A stretch of 28,749 nt of DNA from Spirogloea muscicola (taxonomy: Eukaryota > Streptophyta > Zygnematophyceae > Spirogloeales > Spirogloeaceae), in the NCBI GenBank assembly GCA_009602725.1, contig WELB01000030.1, forward strand, positions 590,840-619,588, given 5' to 3'. Of this stretch, positions 1 to 8,943 are shown piece after piece. The position numbers and the translations under genes are program-made. Below the pieces are notes generated by a model. It searched no databases. It was not told the origin of the DNA and saw only the letters and a list, made by a program, of their open reading frames with translations. Numbering within the stretch: position 1 is the stretch's first letter; every line of letters begins with the position of its first letter.

Positions 1-2581
1 GGCGGCGGCGGTGGCGGAGGCGGCGGCGCGGCCCGTCCGCGGAGCCCCCGGGCGACGGACGGGCTGCCGCTGCCGCTGTGGGCCACGACGCCCTTCTTCG
101 GCGCGCTGTTCGTGGTGGCGACGTGGTTCCTGCTGCGGCGCTGGCAGGCCAAGAGCGCGGAGACGGCCGACAAGTTCTCGCACCTGAGCGCCGGCGAGGT
201 GGTGGCCATCATCGCCGAGTTCTCGTCGTTCGTCTACCTCATCGGCTTCTGCGGCATCGGCTACGTCCAGGCCGGCCTAGGCAAGGGCGCTGACGGCGAG
301 GACGAGTCCGACGACGCCTCCGACGGCAGCGGCGGCGGCTGTGAGGACGGCGACGAGGACCAGCGCCAGGCCGTCGGCGGCTCCCTGGCGGGCTCTGCCG
401 CCGCTGCCTCTGCGGCCAACTCGGAGAAGCAGGGCGAGCGGCCGCCGGCGGTGGGCGCTGCCGCGGCCGACGTGCGGCGGCCGCCCATGACGCGCGTGGC
501 CAGCGCCGTCGGGCACGCCGATGCCTTCACCGCGGCGATGACCAACGACACCCTCGCCAACGCGGTGGTCAGCGGGCAGCTGCCATCGCACCTCCTGGAG
601 GACCGCCTCGGAGACCCGGCGCGGGCGGTGGCTGTGCGCCGGCGCGCCGTGGAGCTTCGGACGGGCCGCTCCCTGGATGGCCTTCCGCACGACGCCTACG
701 ACTATGCGCCCGTTGTCGGCGCGTGCTGCGAGATGGTCATCGGCCACGTGCCGATCCCCGTCGGCGTGGCTGGCCCGCTGCTCCTGGATGGTGTCGAGTA
801 CAGCCTGCCCATGGCCACCACCGAAGGCTGCCTCGTCGCCTCCACCAACCGCGGATGCAAGGCCATCGCGCTGTCGCACGGCGCCACCTCCGTGCTCCTG
901 CGCGACTCCATGACGCGCGCTCCCGTAGTGCGCTTTGCCTCCATTGTCCGCGCGGTGGAGCTCAAGCGCTTCCTCGACGATCCTGTCAACTTTGAGGCCA
1001 TCGCTGAGGACTTCAACAGCTCCAGCAGGTCCGGCAGCACCAGCCAGCCGGCTGGCCTCCTTAGTCAATCAGTCAGTCAGATGGTCGGTCGGTCGGTCGG
1101 TTGGCCGGTCGGTCGTTCCTTGTTCCTCCAGCCCATTCAGCTCATGGTTGCAGAAGATGCTGCATGCATGTCCAAGCATACAGAGGAGTGCTGGCACCTT
1201 CTGTTTGCACTGACTGACAGCCGATCTTGCTGCTGCCACCGGACTGACGGCCGACACTTGCTGCTGCCACCGGACGGCAGGTTCGCTCGGCTGCAAAGTG
1301 TGAGCGTGGCGCTTGCTGGCCGCAATGCGTACCTGCGCTTTGGGTGCTTCACGGGCGATGCCATGGGCATGAACATGGCATCCAAGGGCACTCAGCAGCT
1401 GCTGGAGTCGCTGCGCAACCGCCATGGCTTCCCGGACATGGAGGTCATCAGCATCTCTGGCAACTTCTGCGCCGACAAGAAGTCCACTGCTGTGAACTGG
1501 ATCGAGGGCCGCGGCAAGTCGGTCGTCTGCGAGGCCGTCATACCTGGCGCTGTGGTACGGTGGATTGCATGCGCCCCTGCCATTGTTGCCGGCCTCGCTT
1601 CTATCACCCGGGCATGAGCCTGCACGCCAAATAGTACAGCCTTTGACTAATAATGTGGTGCGCTGCTGGGGCAGGTGAACAAGGTGCTCAAGACGACGGT
1701 GGCTGCACTCGTGGAGCTGAATATGGTGAAGAATCTGGCAGGTTCCGCAATTGCGGGCGCCATGGGCGGCTTCAACGCACACGCCTCCAACATTGTGACC
1801 GCCGTTTTCATTGCCACTGGGCAGGTGTGCTGACTTGGCACCCAGCACCGCAATCCTCTTGTGCTCGTCACCTGGAAGTCCGACACAAGTATGCAGCCGA
1901 CGGTATAGGAGGACAGATAAATACGTTCAGAATGTATCAAAGTAGCTGGCTGATCCTAAAGTGGTGTTTCCTGATAGAAAGGTTGAAGATTGGGCTTACT
2001 ATCAAGGACCCATTTAGCCAGTCATTCAGTCCAGCTATCTGTCGCTTGAGAGTTGGGCGTCTTGCACGGGTGTGACACACTACGAGCTGACTGACCCTTG
2101 TGGTGCGGCTGCCGCTGCTGCCGCTGCTTGCACTGAGCAGGACCCTGCGCAGAACGTGGAGAGTAGCAACTGCATCACAATGATGGAGGCCGTGAATGGC
2201 GGTGCGGACCTGCATGCGTCTGTCACGATGCCGTCCATTGAGGTGGGCACAGTCGGCGGCGGCACATTCCTTGCGCCGCAGGCGGCGGCGCTCAACATGC
2301 TAGGCGTGCGGGGGCCCCATCCAGACACCCCTGGCACCAACGCCCAACGCCTGGCGCGCATAGTTGCCGGGGCCGTGCTCGCTGGCGAGCTCTCGCTCAT
2401 GTCCGCGCTCGCCGCTGGCCAGCTGGTGAGGAGCCACCTCAAGTACAACCGGTCCAGCACCTCCCTCGCCGCTGCTACTGCGGCGGCCCTGGCTGTGGAC
2501 ACCTCTGCTGGAGCTCCTGATGGCGCCCCTGCTGCCGATGCTGCTCCCGCCGTAACGTCCAAGCTGGCGGCTGGTTTATGA
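1..2581 (+). CDS. HMGR: 3-hydroxy-3-methylglutaryl-CoA reductase, plant type (5' partial)
   Basis: This enzyme reduces HMG-CoA to mevalonate with NADPH at the ER membrane, the committed step of the cytosolic isoprenoid pathway. Visible exons are 1-1028, 1281-1554, 1675-1824 and 2141-2581. They join in phase with GT-AG introns and give 630 residues plus TGA. The start lies upstream of the window. Residues about 25-47 and 65-94 are the two plant-type membrane spans, followed by an acidic, low-complexity linker (about 95-160) and then the catalytic domain. Catalytic motifs are present: TTEG (Glu275), DKK (408-410), GQDPAQN (Asp485), GTVGGGT, and the C-terminal His583. HLKYNRS follows, and Ser589 matches the serine that AMPK/SnRK1 kinases phosphorylate in animal and plant enzymes. 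An Ala-rich tail of about 40 residues extends past the usual plant end. Intron 1 is stop-free and a multiple of three. Numbering is relative to base 1. Confidence 0.95.
1083..1115. repeat. GGTC-type microsatellite in HMGR intron 1
   Basis: Tandem copies of GGTC, with one imperfect interruption, follow a short run of AGTC/AATC units at about 1062-1080. The whole lies inside the first visible HMGR intron. Confidence 0.85.
1221..1280 (+). repeat. 30-nt tandem duplication ending at the HMGR intron 1 acceptor
   Basis: Two 30-base units (1221-1250 and 1251-1280) share the core TTGCTGCTGCCACCGGAC. Only the second ends in the GGCAG used as acceptor; the first ends in GACGG. The duplication may have created or moved the splice site (inference). 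Confidence 0.8.
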
Positions 2582-3671
2582 AGCTCTCCCAGGTCGCTCA
2601 GCTTGCTCGCGTTGGGCTTCGCCACCTGACATCTGCAGGTTCTCGCCCTCTAGGGATGCAGTCCTATCACCCTCACGCTGCTCTGCATGTGGCACGCGAC
2701 TGCCCGCCAGCAGCTCAAGCAGCAGCAGCGCCACAGTGGCGGAATCCTGGCGCTGGTTCTACTTCGAAATTGCACAGACCCTTGCCCCTGGTGCCTTACA
2801 TGAGCGCCTCTGGTGCAGCTAGAGGCGATAGGAGTTGCAGAAGCGTAGGCGCTTGGCTCTCTGTTGATTTGATTGTGAGATTTAGGACCACCGTAGGCTG
2901 CCCCCGAGTGATTGGTTCCCAGTAGCTGGTGCTTGAGATGCCAAATTCTTTTGACCATGTGCTCCGCCGATGATTCTATTGCATGGTCGCAGTGCGGGAG
3001 ACAAGGCCGGTGCAGTGCGCGCAGCGCAGCCGGCCAGCTCTGCATGCGTGCCTTCACCCAATCTCCCTCTATCTCTGCTTCGGCCTGCTCTTGCTCTGTA
3101 CTGCATTCTGCAAGCATTCCCCTTTGCCACCAGTCTTGCTCAGCAGTCCTAGCGGTCTGCAGTGCCCGTCATCAGCTCTACGTCGGCAAGAGATCAATGG
3201 CGGGCTCCAGCCACACGTGCAGGATGTCGGCTGCCGCGCAGCAGGGCTTGCTCTGGAGGCCAGCGGCGAAGGCGGCTGGTGCATGCGGCACCGTGGGTCA
3301 AGGCGTGCTGGTCTGCTGTGCAGTCACAGAGCCGGCACATCGTTGTTGTGGGAGGACGAATGCGGCTTGAGACAGCCAACAGCGCAGCAGCGGCAGCCCA
3401 TGCCCAAGCAGTCGATGAGCGTTTTGCACGTCCGCCGGCGGCGGCGGAGGCGGCGGCGGCGGCGGCGTGAGAGCCGCACTCTGCGCTCCTTCGCCGTGCC
3501 GGCGAGCCTCCGCGACGAGGCCTGCCCGGGGGTTTAGGCGTCAAGGCTTCGGGTTTGAAGTCGCACGCCGTCACAGTGGCGCGGGCTCCGCCACGGCGGG
3601 GCACGGCCTGGAGCCTCCTGCGAGCCGCCGCGGCGGCGGCGGCGGCGGCGGAGGCGAGGGCGGCGGCTGAC
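2582..3671. other. HMGR 3' flank and GC-rich DNA with no recognised gene
   Basis: The first few hundred bases after the HMGR stop are presumably 3' UTR. From about 3180 the DNA becomes GC-rich, with GGC/GCC runs at about 3434-3467 and 3630-3653. Several open frames exist on both strands, but none shows a domain I recognise. I looked specifically on the minus strand for downstream exons of the TOM1-like gene and saw none. Confidence 0.6.
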
Positions 3672-3779
3672 CAGCGCGACGAGGCCGATGAAGGCGTAGG
3701 CGGCGGCGAGGCCGTAGTAGATGCGGTCCTGCCACGCCTCGTCCTCGTCCACGTCGTCCCACCACCGCGCGAGGCCGCC

Positions 3780-3813
<34 letters not shown>

Positions 3814-3824
3814 GGCAGCAGCAC
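3672..3824 (-). CDS. Orphan exon resembling the N-terminus of TOM1/THH1-family membrane proteins
   Basis: Reading leftward on the minus strand, an Ala-rich stretch is followed by GLARWWDDVDEDEAWQDR and then a hydrophobic segment, IYYGLAAAYAFIGLVALV. A consensus-like donor (CTG|GTCAGC) follows at 3671. In plant TOM1/THH1 (DUF1084) proteins the first transmembrane helix is preceded by the same acidic, tryptophan-rich pattern ending in WQD and an aromatic pair. Those are multi-span tonoplast proteins, known as host factors for tobamovirus replication. No ATG lies in frame: a TGA comes just upstream and the frame opens at a GTG. No later exons are visible between here and HMGR, only about 1.1 kb away. 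It could be a relic, an exon cut off by a misassembly, or a chance match. Confidence 0.45.
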
Positions 3825-3825
3825 A

Positions 3826-3955
3826 GGTCACGGGTTCGAGCCGGGATGGCAGCACTTCGCCCACCACGCGTCACTTGGCTCACTCACGCGGCGCCGGCCC
3901 CCCGGTCATTCTTGCCACCGGGGAGAGTAAATAGCTCTTCTTCTTCTGAAACAGC
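3826..3955 (+). other. Possible tRNA-derived (SINE-like) fragment with a B-box-like motif
   Basis: AGGTCACGGGTTCGAGCC fits the Pol III internal B-box pattern (GGTTCGANNC). It begins exactly where the Ala-rich exon sequence stops, and the segment ends in a (TCT)n run near 3935-3948. The T-arm stem does not pair properly and no A-box is seen upstream, so it is not an intact tRNA gene. Only weakly supported. Confidence 0.25.
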
Positions 3956-4156
3956 TCTCCCAGCGTAAAGAAAGCGTCAACAACTGTTCACAGCCCCTCG
4001 CCCGCTGGTTATCGAGCGCCCACTTGCTGACGTCTTGAAGAATAGTATCCTGCCATTTTGCGCCATCTTGCCCTTTTTGCCCCCATTGGGAGAGCCACTT
4101 TCGTTTCAGACCTTGTACAGTCCTTTGGGCAGGCCTTTCACAGCCACTGCCTTATA

Positions 4157-4221
4157 TTGGAAGAGCCGTTTCTCCTCTGGAAGAACTTACTCCACGAAAA
4201 AGGAAACGAGAGCTCTTCCAA
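4157..4221. repeat. Imperfect inverted repeat beside the sequence gap
   Basis: The left arm 4157-4172 (TTGGAAGAGC then CGTTTC) pairs with 4203-4221 (GAAACG, a 3-base bulge, GCTCTTCCAA). That makes 16 base pairs around a loop of about 30 bases. It sits in AT-richer DNA just left of the N at 4235. No gene is assigned to the surrounding 3956-4234. Confidence 0.6.
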
Positions 4222-4234
4222 GTGAATCAGATTA

Positions 4235-4235
4235 C
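4235..4235. other. Ambiguous base (probable assembly join)
   Basis: A single N separates AT-richer DNA on the left from a GGC-repeat block on the right, with an abrupt change in composition. It probably marks unresolved or collapsed GGC-repeat sequence rather than one uncertain base. Confidence 0.7.
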
Positions 4236-4511
4236 NGGCGGCGGCGGCGGTCGCGGGCGGGGGGTTCAGGCGCTGCGCTGCGGTGCGGGTGCGGCGTAGG
4301 TGGCTGTGGCATTCACAGCGGGCCCGGGCTGCGACGTCGCGCACCTCGTCGTGGACCTCGTCGCGCGCCTCGGCGGCGCCACGCCCGTCGGCGGCGCCGA
4401 GATGAGCATCACCGCCTGGGACAGGTTTTGGGCCGCCGCCGCCGCTGCCGCCGCAACCGCCGCCTTAGCCGCTGCGCCAGACCCTGCGGCAGTCTGCGGC
4501 TGCAATCCTGC
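4236..4511 (+). other. GC-rich block, possible upstream exon of the AAA ATPase gene
   Basis: After a GGC run, a TAG acceptor-like site at 4299 opens a plus-strand frame from 4300. It contains a mixed segment (ITAWDRFW) and then an Ala-rich hydrophobic stretch, and stops at 4518. First exons elsewhere in the window lie in similar GC-rich repeat DNA, and the AAA gene downstream still lacks its start, so this may be its 5' exon. No donor joins it convincingly to the exon at 4716. The minus strand is also open here (4266-4505), so the strand is not certain. Confidence 0.25.
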
Positions 4512-4518
4512 TATATAA
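4512..4518 (+). promoter_or_regulatory. TATA-like element
   Basis: TATATAA occurs in an abruptly AT-rich stretch about 200 bases before the first confidently recognised AAA-gene exon. It could be a TATA box, but no transcription start can be verified. Confidence 0.2.
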
Positions 4519-4590
4519 CATGTAATATACGGTTTTCAATCTTCAACACCTATACCTTAATTTCTAAACTGTAAACTTCTAAGACAAGCA

Positions 4591-4620
4591 TTTAGGGTTT
4601 TGAACCCTAAACCCTAAACA
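4591..4620. repeat. Short plant-type telomere-like repeat / telo-box
   Basis: One TTTAGGG unit is followed, after two bases, by AACCCTAAACCCTAAA, so units in both orientations meet. The unit is the plant and green-algal telomere type. Array length is far too short for a chromosome end. AAACCCTAA is also the plant telo-box found near transcription starts, which fits the position upstream of the AAA gene. Confidence 0.7.
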
Positions 4621-4715
4621 CGTAAGTCTGGAACCCTTAACCTTGATCTCTTAAGACCAACCCACTTCGCTGACGGCCGTCTCGTGGCTGGCAGCGCAGC
4701 CCAATTGCGCGGCAG

Positions 4716-7700
4716 GTGATCGTCTCCGCTCTGCCTCCGGCAGAGCAGGCGAGTCCGCCGGCGCCCGCGGAGCTGGCCGCCGCTGCCGGCGGTGGCAACG
4801 TCGGGAAGGGTTGGACAGCAGCAGCCTCTCGTGAGGGCGCGCTCAGCGTGCTCGTCTTCGTGCCGCTCCTTGGCGAGGCCATGCCGGTGAGCCGGTGCGC
4901 TCCGACCATCTTCTGTCGTATCAGCGCTGCGTCGACACTTTGCTACGATCCTCGACGAGGCCACTGCTCCGCAGCACTAAGGGATTGTGTCGGTTTCTTA
5001 GGCAGTTGCAGTGAAGCCCGAATACCCACACAGCTTTAGAAAATGACGCTCATGTAAATATCGTACATAATGTTACGTAATGTTGAGAACAATGTTCAAT
5101 CCTTGCGTTCTTAGCCCTCTGCCAAAAAGACATCTCCTTCATGCCTGGCGAGTAGTCGGGCTGCTCTCGGCCAGGACTGACGAGCTGCGGCAATAGTGAT
5201 ATATGGCTGCGTTGCTATTTGTGTGCAGACTGTGGAGTATGTGAAGGATGGCCGACTGTCTGAGCGTGAGTTGGACGCCATTGTCAGCTCGGTGGCAATC
5301 GCTGCTGGCGGCAGTACCGCACGGCAGCGGCAGGCCAACGAGCGCGAGCTGAGGAAGGGGCTGGAGGGTGACGCCGCCCCACTCCCAGCGCCAGGCCGCA
5401 GCGAGTGGCGCGAGCGTGAGCGGGCTTGGGCGGAGCGCCGTGACCGGGAGCGAGAGACAGAGCGGCAGGCAGCGCAGCGGCGTCTCGGGAACGACCAGCG
5501 TGACAGCAGCGCGGTCCTGGAGAAGCTCGAGGCGCTGGGCGTGAAGGTGTACAGGCCGGCTGCTACGCCAGATGAAAGGGACGGGGGCGATGACAGCGCG
5601 CTGCCAGGTGCAGATGCCTGGGGCACACTGGCCGGCTACGAGGAGCAGAAGCGGTCAGTATCAGCGAAGATAACTCTGGCTCATTGTATTATGAAGCCCC
5701 GCACTACATGACTGGATCTCCGCAACGGATCATGGTATTAAGCAGTATACTTTGGCCCTTTGCCTGCAAAACTTAAGGTCTTGAGCCACGAAGTATCTGA
5801 GACCTGTAGACCGTTATTATCGGCCTTAGCTGAGCTCATTAGCAACGAGCGTAAACTGAAGGTGAGATTGAGCAAGTCCTTCTGCACGCCGAGGTGCCAA
5901 CAACTTTAGTGTCAGCTATCTGGCGAGTCACAGGGCTAGCAGCTGCCTCAGCAGCAACCCTCCTTTTCCTGACTGGCGCTGGTGCTGGCATGAGACAGCT
6001 GCCCGTGCTGCGCAGCTCTCAACAAACTAAGCAAACGGTGGTCCTGCGCTCCATTTCTGCACAGGGAAATCGAGGATACCATCCTTTTGGCACTGCGGCG
6101 GCCCGAGGTGTACGACAGCGTTGCGCGCGGCACACGACGCCGCTTCGAATCTAACCGTCCGCGAGCAGTCCTCTTCGAGGGCCCTCCAGGTGGGCTAGCG
6201 GACCGGTGCTGCCCCCTTCCAAGCATCATATGCAGGCTTCTCAATGTTGCGAGCCCAATATGAATATAGGGCTGGCCATGGCATGACGAACCTCGACAGA
6301 ACCAAACAGGTGTTGGTCATTGGTAACATGGTGATAGCCACGACGACGATACCTAACATGCTAGCTTGTGATGCCCAAACTGAAACCCTATGCTCGTCAC
6401 TGGCCGCTGCATAGGCACGGGGAAGACATCGAGCGCAAGAGTCATCGCCGCCCAGGAGGTGAGGAAGACCCCTTCAATCGTCCTCATCATTGAGCAGATC
6501 TACCTGTCGATTCGCCACGACGCGCTGCAGTTGTGGGGAAGGCATTCACTCTGGTGCTCAAGGTCACATGGAGACAGTAGACTCAAGCTGCAGAGCTAGC
6601 CTGGAGGTGGGTTTCATCACAGCTTGCAACTGATGGTGGGGTTTAGGCGATGGGCTGACCGCCCATGTTATGATGCTCTTTGTGGCAACGCGCCAGGGAG
6701 TGAGCCTTCTGTATGTACCGCTGGAGGCCATTGCGTCCAAGTACTATGGCGAGAGCGAGCGCCTCCTGGCGTCAGTCTTCACTGCCAGCAAGACCCTGCA
6801 GGGGGGCGCCATCGTCTTCCTCGATGAGGTCAGCGAGCCAACGCTTGAGCTTCGCCTGGCGGAGCCTTGTTGCGCCCACAGTCCAGGATCTCTACCAATC
6901 GCTGCATCCTTCAACTTGTGAATACTTTCTCCTCTGCTTCTGTTGTTCCACCTCTTGCCTACCTTCGCATGCTGGCTGGGGACGATGCCCGTGCCTTACA
7001 TGCTAGGCAGCCATGGTATCGGGCACAAGAGTGTCAGGGACAATGACAGCATTGCCGAGGCAGCAAGTGAGGCCTCTCCAGCAATGTAAGGCTTGCTCTC
7101 TGCTGCAGATTGACGCCCTCGCGACTGCCCGCAATGGCGAGATGCACGAGGCCACGCGCCGCATCCTCTCCGTGCTCCTCCGGCAGGTGCATGCCGTGTC
7201 TCTCTCCCAGCCTGAACTTTGCCGGGCCGGCTGCTCTGAGAAGGCTCAGTTGGCTCTCCAGCCTCCCTCTGGCTGCTCACGCAGACGCGACACGTCCTCG
7301 AGCAATGGAGCAATGGGCTCCCCAGCAACTGGCTATATGGAAGTTACGCCAGAGTCTGCTGCTATCCTGCTTGATCAAAGCCTAGGCATCTGCTGGTGCC
7401 CTGACTGAGTGCCTTGCTCTCTGCAGATGGACGGCTTTGAGCGGGACTCAGGGGTAGTTGTGATCGCTGCCACCAACCGCATGCAGGACCTGGACCCGGC
7501 TTTGATCAGGTATGTGCTACTCGAGTGTCGCTTTCCTGAGTCTGCCATAAGTCAGCTGCCTTTGCAATGAGTAACCCTCTGACATGAGCAATGGCAGCTG
7601 CCTAGCTGGTCCCTGCAAAACAAGTCGCACGGCTTGCACCACTGCCCGGCAGTTTGTGACGTGCTCGCATTCGCGCCCCCCGCGCTTCTTGCAGCCGCTT

Positions 7701-8485
7701 TGATGCGTCCATCCACTTCGACCTCCCCGACGAGCGGACGAGGGCGGAGATCACTGCGCAGTATGCAAAGCAGCTGAGTCGCGAGGAGCTTGGCGAGGTG
7801 GCTGCTGCCTGTGCTGGGTGAGCCTGATACACAAAGAAGAGCAATGTCCTGCTGGCTGCATCTGTATGTTAATGGAATGAAGTTCGGCGAGGTGAGAAGT
7901 TGTGCTTCTCTGGAAAGTTGCAGCCTTGAGGCAGCCTGCCTGACATTGGCACCTTGCTGCACGCTGTCGCTGGCAGGATGTCAGGCCGTGACATTCGAGA
8001 CGTGTGCGAGCAAGCCGAGCGGCACTGGGCGTCCAAGGTGGGTACGAGTACGCGGCACAGCTCCTGAAGCCGCCATGGTTGCATGCTTGCCCATCCAACT
8101 ACACCAATGCCCTCATATGTTAGCCAAAGAATGTGGATTAAGTAGTAGCCTCTAAAATGTGACATTCTGATCATCTGATTTGGCTTTTGGCTTTTGCCGA
8201 CTCTTGAAATCGGCCGGTTGTCAGCTCATACGAAAGGGGGTCAGCGCCCAAGGAGGCCAGCTGGACCTGCCCCCGCTTGCAGAGTACCTCAACTGCGCCC
8301 AACAGCGCCAACACAACTTGCCACAGACGGAGAAGCAGCTGGATGTGAGCAGCAGTGGCCTGGCATGGCAGCAGGGTACAGCGTCGCACGACAGCGACAA
8401 GGGCAGCAGAAGCTGGCACCCGCTGCGGCCCTCGGCACAGGATGCCCACTGCACTGCTCGGGTTGCGAAGCTGATGTCACACTGA
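4716..8485 (+). CDS. Plant-type AAA ATPase of unknown function (At4g04180-like), 5' end unresolved
   Basis: Exons 4716-4886, 5229-5653, 6065-6189, 6415-6458, 6697-6828, 7109-7186, 7427-7509, 7695-7817, 7977-8037 and 8225-8485 join in phase with GT-AG introns. They give 500 residues plus TGA. Exon 5229-5653 encodes a charged Arg/Glu-rich, probably coiled-coil region, then LAGYEEQKR leading into the AAA module. Walker A is split across an intron (GPPG at 6180-6189, TGKT at 6415-6428). Walker B is IVFLDE, followed by EMHEATRR, sensor-1 VVVIAATNR and [15 protein letters not shown]. The order and wording match, from memory, the plant protein At4g04180, whose role I do not know. The first exon is missing: the frame at 4716 is closed upstream by TGA at 4671 without ATG, so splicing from further upstream is required. 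A donor-like GTGAGC at 8345 leaves the C-terminus slightly uncertain. Confidence 0.88.
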
Positions 8486-8943
8486 CCATCCTGCCAGCCG
8501 CCTCTGGAGATGCCAGCTGTATGAGCGAGTCGGCAGGTGAATGTTGCTGCACAAGAAGCCTCTCGATCCAGACAGGGTGCACTGCAGAGTTCCCCGACAA
8601 CTCATAGAAGGTGAGGGCATGTCAGGCCGTTCCAGACTTAGTCATTAGATGAGAGGAGCATGACTGCGTGACTTGCCCCATGGCCGAAAGAGTGTGCATA
8701 TTGACACTTGTAGGGGCAGTGTCAGCTTGCAGCAAGAGAGGCGTGTGAGGCACACTCGCACTTCCATCACACACTCTCGTCTGTTGCCTGTTCAGGAAGT
8801 AGAGGAGGCGTGGTATGAAAGCAGGAAACATGGCCGTCACAGCAACCCTAGTGGTCCAAGCAGGACTTTGGCCGAAGATTTGGCCGAAGTTTTAGCCAAA
8901 GGTACAAAATGGTAAATGCGGAAGAGGCTATCCAGCAGCTCTT
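8486..8943. other. Tail-to-tail spacer between the AAA gene and OST48
   Basis: These 458 bases separate the stop codons of two convergent genes and should hold both 3' UTRs. No RNA gene or conserved ORF is apparent. A three-unit repeat lies at 8867-8902. Confidence 0.7.
8867..8902. repeat. Three 12-nt tandem units
   Basis: TTTGGCCGAAGA, TTTGGCCGAAGT and the more diverged TTTAGCCAAAGG follow one another in the convergent 3' spacer. Confidence 0.85.

Noticed and set aside
112-1617. HMGR as one uninterrupted 501-codon gene
   Set aside because: Bases 1029-1280 encode no HMGR sequence and have GT-AG ends; removing them gives the conserved SSRFARLQ join. Further exons at 1675 and 2141 complete the enzyme.
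3178-3285. Minus-strand frame ending in LHVWLEPAIDLLPT and a stop, possible terminal exon
   Set aside because: It looks protein-like, but I recognise no family, it does not resemble a TOM1 C-terminus, and no phase-matched donor links it to the exon at 3672.
3826-3855. Possible tRNA gene, from the GGTTCGAGCC motif
   Set aside because: The T-arm stem does not pair, there is no A-box or cloverleaf upstream, and the preceding DNA is coding-like repeat. Kept only as a weak SINE-like fragment.
4591-4620. Chromosome end
   Set aside because: There are only three telomere-type units in mixed orientation, with genes on both sides.
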